Assembly (NCBI GenBank): GCA_003446015.1
Contig: DMBU01000167.1
Coordinates: forward strand, 1 to 28,181
From: Bacteroidales bacterium
GTDB lineage: Bacteria > Bacteroidota > Bacteroidia > Bacteroidales > UBA12077
Reading direction: 5' to 3'
Length of the DNA stretch: 28,181 bases
The position numbers were made by a program, and so were the translations under genes. Position 1 is the first letter of the stretch. Every line of letters begins with the position of its first letter. Below are positions 9,401-14,631 of this stretch, one piece after another. Under the pieces are notes generated by a model. That model saw only the letters and a program-made list of their open reading frames with translations. It made no database searches and was not told the DNA's origin.

Positions 9401-9714
9401 ACGTCGAGAATTCGATTAAACATGGTTTTGTTTTTAAAGAGAATGGTGGGAAAATTAAACTTGAATTTCTGATTTCTAAAGATAATATCTTAAAATGTAT
9501 TATTGAAGATAATGGAGTTGGACGAAAAAAATCAAGAGAATTAAATAAAAGTAAACGAAGTCAACAATCCAAAGGGACTTTTATAACAAAAGAAAGACTA
9601 TCACTGCTAAATCAAACCCAAGAGCGAAAAGGATATAAAGTAGATATTATCGATTTGCATGATGAATATAATCTAGCTTCCGGGACTCGTGTTGAGATAT
9701 TTATACCATTATAA
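6484..9714 (+). CDS. Beta-propeller sensor histidine kinase (reg_prop, Y_Y_Y, LytS-type kinase)
   Basis: This 1076-aa membrane sensor starts with a signal peptide (MKKALYLILIIIFFSVYSLSGQ). A periplasmic region of reg_prop repeats follows, seen as recurrent blades such as DFLWLGTDAGLSRFDG, GNIWIGTHDGGISEFNG, NLLWIGTEENGLYLY and GNIWVGSNVGVFK. A Y_Y_Y-type beta-sandwich lies about 730-815 (HKLEGYQRNWIFES). One transmembrane helix (about 824-846) precedes a LytS/YpdA-type kinase: the LRAQMNPHFIFNAINSIQ box with acceptor His880, the N-box VENSIKHGF (Asn976) and the ATP-lid start EDNGVG (1008-1013). It is co-transcribed with, and presumably phosphorylates, the LytTR regulator just upstream. Bacteroidota sensors of this design usually detect extracellular or periplasmic ligands; the ligand here is unknown. 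Confidence 0.93.
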   Translation: MKKALYLILIIIFFSVYSLSGQQFYTRNYTINNGLPSNCIRDIYKDSRDFLWLGTDAGLSRFDGKDFTIYTSQDGLSGDKIWSITESEEGNIWIGTHDGGISEFNGKEIVSYNTESGLISNEVRKLHYSNKFKLLLIGTEDGLSIYSNHKFISFHQKLNNVNQRLQINGFLENDEFIYVFTNGNGLYKYIPQIESLIRIPADQKINNHLISSAYISGSGDTLINFKRNSLLSIKKNKKNITDLVGHITDYVTDNNNNIWISAWNNNYLNAGGLFKFDSTGVTNFTNYLGIKTKNVLSLEFDSKVNLLWIGTEENGLYLYPITNFTYYKATDFNLSELNITDLNVDNENNLWIVTEKTVIKKFGNGSYKIYPFELFKTKFNLFTKNTIKKKYSYLIDQSGSFEKYNKLISSGLYPFANPYAKIDGKILTANSLYKPLKYDILVNKKLKSFTNTILDSKGNIWVGSNVGVFKIDKKTNQLTFFDLEGTQFTSFAFDKEDKIYGVSWADLYVYPDIEHNSNYYLYNYYESKTPINITKIKEQNEKLWFVSADYGLFVSKNTGFYSTYDQNIFDNQSFNDICFDNFGNIIIGGNNGKIYVTELVNDSLQTKFEIDNKKGLLGTSIRWLNNTQDNLLIAGTNSGLNIVDLNKLYTNGRVYLKTFNKHDGFIDYSGKVSIIQNDKKLWVGSNSNLISVDLENLLKENDQFVNFFIKSIAINDEILDVKNLEKFDLWTNLPKTTITLPYYKNSISFNFDVIEYIDPDKIAFQHKLEGYQRNWIFESKDRKIVFQNLKPGKYRLRIKVARKDGDISNQELSIPFIILAPFYLKWWFISLGLGFILFLIWLLIYVRTKTVKKRERQRSEIAERISEFEMKALRAQMNPHFIFNAINSIQNYMLDNDIDSALSHLSDFAKLIRLTLDNVSKKKITLDEELNYLKYYIRLEQMRFDKKFETQIILPPEYENSKIIIPSMILQPYVENSIKHGFVFKENGGKIKLEFLISKDNILKCIIEDNGVGRKKSRELNKSKRSQQSKGTFITKERLSLLNQTQERKGYKVDIIDLHDEYNLASGTRVEIFIPL

Positions 9715-9758
9715 TTAGGAAATCTAAGTTGAAAATTAATTTGTTATTCTGTTGTACT

Positions 9759-9793
9759 TATCCGTCCAGCCGATTAAATCGGCTGGACGGATA
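9759..9793. terminator. Bidirectional terminator hairpin between convergent genes
   Basis: A perfect 16-bp inverted repeat (9759-9774 with 9778-9793) with a three-base TAA loop and a G+C-rich core lies between the stop of the sensor kinase (+) and the stop of the repeat protein (-). T-runs on either side are short, so part of the effect may be on RNA stability. Confidence 0.75.
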
Positions 9794-9801
9794 TCAGAAT
9801 T

Positions 9802-10698
9802 TTATTTGTTATTTAATAAATAGCTTACAAATTCCTTTCCTTCAATCTCGGTATATTTAAAAGAGGTTTCTCCATCGAAAGCAACATTTTTCATATTTAC
9901 AGGGTCGTGCAGTTTAGCATATTTGAAATCAGCAAAATCATCGAATAAAACATTCTCAAAACTAACACCATCAGGAAATTCGGTATATTTAAAACTGGCA
10001 TCCGACTTGAATTTTGCACCAGAAAAATCGACATAGTCTCTAAATTCTGTATATTTAAAATCTGCTAAACCAGTAAACTCACAATCCTTGAATTCTATTT
10101 TATCTCTAACTTTTGAATACTTAAAATTCGCATCTCCCATAAATTTAGAATTATTAAACTTTGTGTTCATAGGGAATTTGGCATATTTAAAATTAGCTTC
10201 TTCTTCAAAAACCGAGTTGGTAAAATCAATTTCAGACTCAAACTCTGCATATTTAAAAAGAGCCAATTCCTCGAATTTATTACCGGGGAAAGATGCGAGC
10301 TTATCAAATTCTGAATATTTAGCAAGAAAATCACTTTTAAATGTACATTTATTAAAAACAACATCTTGATGAAACATTGCAATATGCAACTCATCTTTTT
10401 CATCATCATTAAAATAGGCAATAAATTTGCCACTAAAAATGCAATTTGAAAATTTTAAAGGTGCATTTACATGATACTTATAAGTATCATTGTCACTAAA
10501 AACGACCTCAATGTTAGTATATTTTTCTTTATCGTTAATAAATCTGAAGTCAATGTCGCCAGAAATAGTAACATTTTCGTAGTGAACAGCTTCTCCCTTA
10601 TTTAGTTTGTCAATAATTTCATTTGCATTTATGCTAACTTGCATAAATCCTAAAAATGGGAAAAGTAATAGCGCAAAAGTTAAAAATATATTTTTCAT
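9802..10698 (-). CDS. Secreted protein of eight 22-residue FKYxEF repeats (pentapeptide-repeat-like)
   Basis: The frame extends to a Met at 10725, but the ATG at 10698 is preferred because it places a signal peptide at the N-terminus (MKNIFLTFALLLFPFLGFMQ). The C-terminal two thirds consist of about eight consecutive 22-residue units of the type A-D/N-F-K-Y-T/A-E/K-F-x6-F-x4-F-x3, running to the C-terminus. The FKY codons recur every 66 bp exactly: the ends of the ATATTTAAA-like boxes are at 9858, 9924, 9990, 10056, 10122, 10188, 10254 and 10320. Phenylalanines are spaced 5-6-5-6, as in a pentapeptide-repeat right-handed beta-helix with an extra residue in alternate faces. No enzyme motif is visible. 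The product is probably an exported beta-solenoid; its function is unknown. Confidence 0.8.
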   Translation of the reverse strand: MKNIFLTFALLLFPFLGFMQVSINANEIIDKLNKGEAVHYENVTISGDIDFRFINDKEKYTNIEVVFSDNDTYKYHVNAPLKFSNCIFSGKFIAYFNDDEKDELHIAMFHQDVVFNKCTFKSDFLAKYSEFDKLASFPGNKFEELALFKYAEFESEIDFTNSVFEEEANFKYAKFPMNTKFNNSKFMGDANFKYSKVRDKIEFKDCEFTGLADFKYTEFRDYVDFSGAKFKSDASFKYTEFPDGVSFENVLFDDFADFKYAKLHDPVNMKNVAFDGETSFKYTEIEGKEFVSYLLNNK

Positions 10699-10766
10699 TT
10701 CTTTATAATTTATTGATTTAACCAATGACGAAACAATTCTTATTTTGCTGCAAGAATTTTATTCTT

Positions 10767-11132
10767 TTATATTTCTTTTTCAAGATTATTAAGCTTCTCA
10801 AGGATCAAATTCTGATTGTCTTTAATTTCTCTAATGGATTTTAACATTTCCATTTGAACAGGGTTTTGCGACGACAGGTTTCTCATCTCCTCACTTCTTA
10901 TTCCCAGTCTCGAATCCCAATAACCCAGTAAAAGAGCAAAAAATATAAACAAAATAATTAATACCGGAACTGCAATGTATACATTGGCTATTAAAAACTT
11001 ACCAATCGGAGTGTTTTTTATTGCTCCCAGAAAAATTGTTACCATCATAAAAAGATTAATGTACCCGATATACATTTTTGATCTATCAAGATAAACCTTC
11101 CATCTAATTAAAGCTTTTTTATTAACTCTCAT
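10767..11132 (-). CDS. Two-TM membrane protein with C-terminal coiled coil, unknown function
   Basis: This 121-aa protein has a basic N-terminus (MRVNKKALIRWKVYLDRSK), two hydrophobic helices (about 19-38 and 47-70) and a cytoplasmic-looking tail. The tail contains a heptad-like helix (EMLKSIREIKDNQNLILEKLNNLEKEI), probably a short coiled coil that allows oligomerisation. I do not recognise a named family; similar small membrane proteins occur in many Bacteroidota. It has its own likely promoter upstream, so it is probably not part of the preceding operon. It is followed on the same strand by the repeat protein after 68 bp. Confidence 0.7.
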   Translation of the reverse strand: MRVNKKALIRWKVYLDRSKMYIGYINLFMMVTIFLGAIKNTPIGKFLIANVYIAVPVLIILFIFFALLLGYWDSRLGIRSEEMRNLSSQNPVQMEMLKSIREIKDNQNLILEKLNNLEKEI

Positions 11133-11151
11133 AATATCTAATAATTTTATA

Positions 11152-11159
11152 CAAAGTTA
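11152..11159 (-). promoter_or_regulatory. -7 element of the two-TM protein gene
   Basis: On the minus strand TAACTTTG matches TAnnTTTG and would start transcription around 11145, just ahead of the ATG at 11132. A -33 TTTG is not evident. Confidence 0.4.
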
Positions 11160-11182
11160 GATATTAAACACATTAAATAAAA

Positions 11183-11224
11183 AATGAGCATCTGCTTTTT
11201 AAAATCATTTAACAAATGCTCATT
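11183..11224 (-). terminator. Hairpin downstream of the NTF2-like gene
   Basis: AATGAGCAT (11183-11191) and ATGCTCATT (11216-11224) form a nine-bp inverted repeat with a 24-nt A/T-rich loop. A second, smaller hairpin, ACTTTTCA/TGAAAAGT, lies at 11237-11256. Both lie just past the stop codon at 11271 and may end or stabilise that transcript. Confidence 0.4.
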
Positions 11225-11270
11225 AGTAATTTATAAACTTTTCAAGACTGAAAAGTGTATACTATTCAGG

Positions 11271-11720
11271 TTAGTGCCTGTAATAAATCTTGCTAACTAT
11301 CTTCCAGCCATCTTCAAATTTATACAATTGTAAATAATCGGTGAAAAGCAGCTCCCCGTTTCTGTTTAATTGTATTTTGGCCATCGCCGCATTACCTGTT
11401 ATATCTATAAGTAGATAATCGCAGTTGATTTTTTCCTCTTCGGTTGGAGGAGCGGGATTTTCCTTTTTTCTGTGCTCAAAGGATTGTATCCAGCTGTATA
11501 TTGGGAATTTCGTAAGCATATTGTTCTGTACTCCTAATAAATTAAACCCAGGATGAAATCCTATTTCAATATCTTCTACATTGCCTTTATTCTGTAAACC
11601 ATCTACATATGCAGTTTGAATTACATCTTTAATGGCCTTTTTTTCCTGTTCAATTTCTTGTGCAAATAATGTGGTTGTAGTTAACACTGCGATAACCACT
11701 CCTAAAATAATGTTCTTCAT
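11271..11720 (-). CDS. Exported NTF2/lumazine-binding-like protein
   Basis: The 149-aa product has a clear signal peptide (MKNIILGVVIAVLTTTTLFAQ). The mature part resembles the putative lumazine-binding (NTF2-like, SnoaL-like) family: an N-terminal helix EQEKKAIKDVIQTAYVDGLQNKGNVEDIEIGFHPGFNLLG, a middle region ending in NCDYLLIDITGNAAMAKIQL, and the C-terminal FTDYLQLYKFEDGWKIVSKIYYRH strand pair typical of the fold. Such proteins are small cone-shaped barrels that bind ligands or act as accessory domains; no catalytic residue can be assigned. It begins 16 bp after the stop of the 98-aa gene and should be co-transcribed with it from the sigma54-type promoter at 12151-12167. That would make it a likely member of the neighbouring NtrC-type regulon. 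Confidence 0.78.
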   Translation of the reverse strand: MKNIILGVVIAVLTTTTLFAQEIEQEKKAIKDVIQTAYVDGLQNKGNVEDIEIGFHPGFNLLGVQNNMLTKFPIYSWIQSFEHRKKENPAPPTEEEKINCDYLLIDITGNAAMAKIQLNRNGELLFTDYLQLYKFEDGWKIVSKIYYRH

Positions 11721-11736
11721 AATTAAATAATTAAGT

Positions 11737-12033
11737 TTAACTTGTTTTCTTTCGGTATAAAACCTGAATGTACTTAGAATGATCTGCAGGAGTAAAAATT
11801 TGTATTAACTCCCAACTTTTATCATAGTCGGCTATCGCTTTTCTTAAGCGACTAATTCTGGCTAATGATCTGCTAATTTCGTCCGAGTGTCCATTTAATT
11901 CATCTTCAACATCCCAGGGAAAAGATTCAACCCGAAAGTCGTAACTAATCTTTTTATCACCAACTTTTAAATGTAGTTCAGCTATTTCATTTTCGCCAAA
12001 ACCAGGAACCGGAATACATAAATCTCTTAACAT
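11737..12033 (-). CDS. 98-aa conserved-looking protein, unknown function
   Basis: A small soluble acidic protein of 98 aa (MLRDLCIPVPGFGENEIAEL...) without signal peptide or membrane segment. It is predicted to be mixed beta then helix: a beta-rich N-half (LHLKVGDKKISYDFRVESFPW) followed by a helical SRSLARISRLRKAIADYDKSWELIQIF. I do not recognise the family. Unusually for this window it has a good ribosome binding site: AAAGGA a few bases upstream of the ATG. It is the first gene after the second sigma54-type promoter and its enhancer palindrome, with a leader of roughly 110 nt, and is followed after 16 bp by the exported NTF2-like gene. The context suggests a role in the response controlled by the NtrC-family regulator, but no function can be assigned. 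Confidence 0.75.
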   Translation of the reverse strand: MLRDLCIPVPGFGENEIAELHLKVGDKKISYDFRVESFPWDVEDELNGHSDEISRSLARISRLRKAIADYDKSWELIQIFTPADHSKYIQVLYRKKTS

Positions 12034-12150
12034 AATTTTTTCCTTTCATTTAATTAATAATTACTCTTTTAATATTGGTTTGTGGGAAGTTAATTATTAA
12101 CATCATTTATGTTTAATTTACGATTAATTTAACAAGTTTTAACATATTAA

Positions 12151-12167
12151 AACAAGATATATGCCAA
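12151..12167 (-). promoter_or_regulatory. Candidate sigma54 (-24/-12) promoter P2
   Basis: The minus strand reads TTGGCATATATCTTGTT. GG (12165-12164) and G (12153) are separated by ten bases, as in -24/-12 promoters, with T in place of the final C. The sequence and spacing match the element upstream of the HlyD gene. The palindrome at 12255-12268 lies exactly 97 bp upstream. It would drive the 98-aa and NTF2-like genes. Confidence 0.65.
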
Positions 12168-12233
12168 TTAAGTTAAATTGTTATTAAACTGATTATTAGG
12201 TTATATAGCATTAACTATTTTTGTATTTAATTT

Positions 12234-12268
12234 GTGCGACAGCGGTCAAAGAATGTACGAATTCGCAC
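12234..12268 (-). promoter_or_regulatory. Enhancer (UAS) pair for the NtrC-type regulator, upstream of P2
   Basis: GTACGA-AT-TCGCAC (12255-12268) is nearly palindromic and matches the palindrome at 14540-14553. A degenerate second site, GTGCGA-CA-GCGGTC (12234-12247), lies 21 bp away, two helical turns and on the same DNA face. Paired sites about 100 bp upstream of a -24/-12 promoter are the usual layout for NtrC-family activators. Confidence 0.65.
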
Positions 12269-12270
12269 AA

Positions 12271-12299
12271 AAAAAGAAGCTTTAGTTAAGCTTCTTTTT
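12271..12299 (-). terminator. Intrinsic terminator of the HlyD-ABC operon
   Basis: AAAAAGAAGCTT (12271-12282) and its exact complement (12288-12299) form a 12-bp stem with a five-base loop. On the minus strand the stem runs into seven T. It lies about 110 bp past the ABC ATPase stop and just before the enhancer of the next operon, cleanly separating the two units. Confidence 0.75.
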
Positions 12300-12311
12300 G
12301 ATTAAGAAAGA

Positions 12312-12383
12312 ACAGAAGTGACGTTAAATTGGGGATCTTATATACTCAAAAATCGGGAAAGTATAGGGGAATATCACTTCTGT
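12312..12383. repeat. 72-bp element bounded by 10-bp inverted repeats
   Basis: ACAGAAGTGA (12312-12321) and TCACTTCTGT (12374-12383) are exact inverted repeats. A nested TATACT/AGTATA pair (12341-12346 and 12360-12365) lies inside. The element is in the 3' untranslated region of the HlyD-ABC transcript. It may be an RNA structure or a relic of a small mobile element; no target-site duplication is visible. Confidence 0.45.
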
Positions 12384-12406
12384 CTCTCTTGATTTCTTTA
12401 TTAAAG

Positions 12407-13090
12407 TTATAATACTTTCTTAATATTCTCGGTAACAATATGCCCGTCGAACAACTGAATAATCCTATGAGCTTTTTCAGCATCGGATGGTGAGTGAGTT
12501 ACCATTATTATTGTTGTACCCTCGTTATTTAACTGAGTTAACAAATTCATAACTTCTTCACCATTTGCTGAGTCAAGGTTACCAGTTGGCTCATCGGCAA
12601 GAATTAATTTAGGATTTGTAACAACAGCTCTTGAAATAGCAACACGTTGTTGCTGACCCCCTGATAATTGCTGTGGGAAGTGCTTTTTACGATGCGACAT
12701 TTTCATTCTGTCCAATACTTCTTCAACTTTTTTCTTTCTTTCTGAGGATGGCATATTTAAATATAGCAAAGGAAGTTCAACATTTTCATAAACTGTAAGT
12801 TCATCAATTAAGTTAAAGCTTTGGAAAACAAATCCAATATTCGCTTTTCTCAAATTTGTTCTTTGTCTTTCTGAATATTTTGCAACCTCCTGGTCGCCAA
12901 AGTGCAATTCTCCGGAAGTAGGATTATCAAGTAAACCAAGAATATTAAGTAGTGTTGATTTGCCACATCCTGATGGCCCCATTATTGCAACAAATTCTCC
13001 ATTTTCAATATTCAAATTTACTTTGTTCAGTGCGGTAGTTTCTACCTCGTCTGTTCTGAAAACTTTTACTAATTCGGTTGTTTTAATCAT
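12407..13090 (-). CDS. ABC transporter ATP-binding protein, MacB/LolD type
   Basis: The 227-aa protein is a complete ABC ATPase: Walker A GPSGCGKST (38-46), Q-loop Gln90, signature LSGGQQQ (142-148), Walker B LILADEP (162-168), D-loop NLDS and switch His199. Its length and the SGELHFGDQEVA and FVFQSFNLIDELTVYENVELPLLY segments place it in the LolD/MacB/FtsE-like class, which works with FtsX-type permeases in type VII (mechanotransmission) ABC systems. It lies 47 bp after the HlyD-family adaptor and should share its transcript. The permease expected for such a system is absent: a terminator follows the gene, so the partner must be encoded elsewhere. Confidence 0.93.
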   Translation of the reverse strand: MIKTTELVKVFRTDEVETTALNKVNLNIENGEFVAIMGPSGCGKSTLLNILGLLDNPTSGELHFGDQEVAKYSERQRTNLRKANIGFVFQSFNLIDELTVYENVELPLLYLNMPSSERKKKVEEVLDRMKMSHRKKHFPQQLSGGQQQRVAISRAVVTNPKLILADEPTGNLDSANGEEVMNLLTQLNNEGTTIIMVTHSPSDAEKAHRIIQLFDGHIVTENIKKVL

Positions 13091-13137
13091 GACTGTAAAA
13101 TTTAAATTACTATTACTGCTATTTTAAATATTATCAC

Positions 13138-14391
13138 TTATTTTAAAATTAATTGATCAACTTCATTAAAGTTATCGTAGCTAGATACTATAACTTGTTC
13201 TCCAGGATTTAAACCTTCAAGTACTTCATAATACTGAGGATTCTGACGTCCTATTGAAATGTTTCTCTTCACGGCTAAGTTTCCTTCGTTATTAACAACA
13301 TATACCCATTGTCCTCCTGTACTTTGATAGAATCCACCGCGAGGTATTAAAACGGCTTGCTTAGATTCACCTAATTCAAGTTTAAGTCTGAATGTCTGAC
13401 CAATTCTAATTTGAGCTGGTTTTTCGGAAGTAAATACCATATCAACTGCGAACCTGCCACCATTAACCTCTGGATATACTTTATCAATTTTTAGTTTGTA
13501 ATTAGAACCAGCAAAATCGAAACTACCCGGTAAACCTCTTCTAACACGTGCAATATAATGTTCATCAATCTCTACTCTTAGTTTATAATCATCAAGAATG
13601 TTAACTGTTCCGATTCGCTGACCATAATTAATAACCTCACCAATTTCAGGATTTAAATTTGCTAATTCTCCGTTAACAGGAGCTTTTACTTTCAAATCAT
13701 CCATTCTTCCCTGAATAATTTTCAGATTTTCCTGCATGTTTTTAATTTGGTTATCCATGGCTTTTAACTGCACTTTTCTATATAAAGAATCATTTCTTAA
13801 TGCTTCTTTTAAAAGTAAATATTGCTGTTTAGTTGCATAATATTGTTCATACGATTGATCAAAAACCTCTTTAGAGATATGCTCATCCTTTAACATTTTC
13901 TTATTATATTCATACTGTCTCTCTTGCATTTTTAATTGACGCTCAGTTTCAATTAAGGTTTGTTTTCTATTAATTGTATTTAATTCCAAATTGATTTTTG
14001 TATTTTCGAATTCATTAATAGATCTTGAAACAGAAGCTTCATTATTAGAGATTTCTAAAATTAGATTCGTATTACTTAAACGGATAATTACATCTCCTTT
14101 TTTTACCATATTACCTTCATCAATTAAGATTTCTTCGACTCTTCCACCCTCAATCGCATCAAGATAAATAGTACTAATCGGTTCTACAGTTCCAATTTGA
14201 GCTATATAATCTTTAAACTCATCTTCAATAATTGATTCAATTGTAATTTTTTCTTTCTCTACGTTCAATTTTGAACTTTTGTCGCCAAAGAATATGTTAT
14301 ATGCGACAAGAAGAATAAGGACACTCCCAATGGTGATCCAGATTGTTTTTTTATTTAGCCATTTATGCTTTTTTTCAATTACTTTATCCAT
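13138..14391 (-). CDS. HlyD/MacA-type periplasmic adaptor (membrane fusion protein)
   Basis: The 417-aa protein has one N-terminal membrane anchor (about residues 13-32, TIWITIGSVLILLVAYNIFF). A first lipoyl half follows (EDEFKDYIAQIGTVEPISTIYLDAIEGGRVEEILIDEGNMVKKGDVIIRL), then a long alpha-hairpin coiled coil (about 105-215, many Q/E/K heptads). The second lipoyl half is KAPVNGELANLNPEIGEVINYGQRIGTV. Beta-barrel and membrane-proximal domains complete the protein, ending QYYEVLEGLNPGEQVIVSSYDNF. The architecture matches MacA-like adaptors that link an inner-membrane ABC exporter to a TolC-type channel. It is the first gene of the operon with the ABC ATPase, transcribed from a candidate sigma54 promoter at 14436-14452 and divergent from the regulator gene. 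Confidence 0.92.
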   Translation of the reverse strand: MDKVIEKKHKWLNKKTIWITIGSVLILLVAYNIFFGDKSSKLNVEKEKITIESIIEDEFKDYIAQIGTVEPISTIYLDAIEGGRVEEILIDEGNMVKKGDVIIRLSNTNLILEISNNEASVSRSINEFENTKINLELNTINRKQTLIETERQLKMQERQYEYNKKMLKDEHISKEVFDQSYEQYYATKQQYLLLKEALRNDSLYRKVQLKAMDNQIKNMQENLKIIQGRMDDLKVKAPVNGELANLNPEIGEVINYGQRIGTVNILDDYKLRVEIDEHYIARVRRGLPGSFDFAGSNYKLKIDKVYPEVNGGRFAVDMVFTSEKPAQIRIGQTFRLKLELGESKQAVLIPRGGFYQSTGGQWVYVVNNEGNLAVKRNISIGRQNPQYYEVLEGLNPGEQVIVSSYDNFNEVDQLILK

Positions 14392-14435
14392 TGTTTAAAA
14401 ATTTTGTAAGATTTTTTATGATTCTGATCTAATTT

Positions 14436-14452
14436 CACATTAACTATGCCAA
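14436..14452 (-). promoter_or_regulatory. Candidate sigma54 (-24/-12) promoter P1 of the HlyD-ABC operon
   Basis: The minus strand reads TTGGCATAGTTAATGTG: GG (14450-14449), ten bases, then G (14438) and T. It shares the TTGGCAT block and exact spacing with P2. The predicted start is near 14426, leaving a leader of about 35 nt to the HlyD ATG. No TAnnTTTG element is seen for this gene. Confidence 0.65.
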
Positions 14453-14517
14453 AACACCTATTAATTTGTTCAGCAGCTTATTACACAATTTGTTTTTCTT
14501 AAACTGAATAATTAACT

Positions 14518-14553
14518 GTTCGATAACGAAACAAGGAGAGTACGAAATCGTAC
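14518..14553 (-). promoter_or_regulatory. Enhancer (UAS) pair for the NtrC-type regulator, upstream of P1
   Basis: GTACGA-AA-TCGTAC (14540-14553) is a perfect six-base inverted repeat. A weaker near-palindrome, TTCG-ATAA-CGAA (14519-14530), lies 22 bp closer to P1. The main palindrome is centred 97 bp upstream of the P1 GG, the same distance as in the P2 region. It also abuts the regulator's own promoter on the other strand. Confidence 0.68.
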
Positions 14554-14554
14554 A

Positions 14555-14584
14555 TTTGAAATTAAACATTAAATTGTATATTTA
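14555..14584 (+). promoter_or_regulatory. Probable promoter of the regulator-kinase operon
   Basis: TTTG (14555-14558), 18 bp, then TATATTTA (14577-14584) resembles a Bacteroidota housekeeping promoter, with a start near 14590. The -33 box begins one base after the enhancer palindrome, so regulator binding could affect its own expression. Confidence 0.5.
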
Positions 14585-14631
14585 CATTGAATTCTTTGAA
14601 CTATTAAAAACCAAATTAGGATTTACTTATT

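Noticed and set aside
10088..10433. Open frames on both strands inside the 22-residue repeat gene
   Set aside because: They are by-products of the 66-bp repetition. They have no signal, start context or recognisable composition, while the minus-strand frame has signal peptide and regular repeats.
12216..12299. Plus-strand small RNA: TATTTTTG (12216-12223) followed by TTTGTGCGA/TCGCACAAA stem and terminator hairpin
   Set aside because: There is no -33 TTTG, and the inverted repeat is better explained as the outer halves of the two enhancer sites. The hairpin fits the minus-strand operon terminator.
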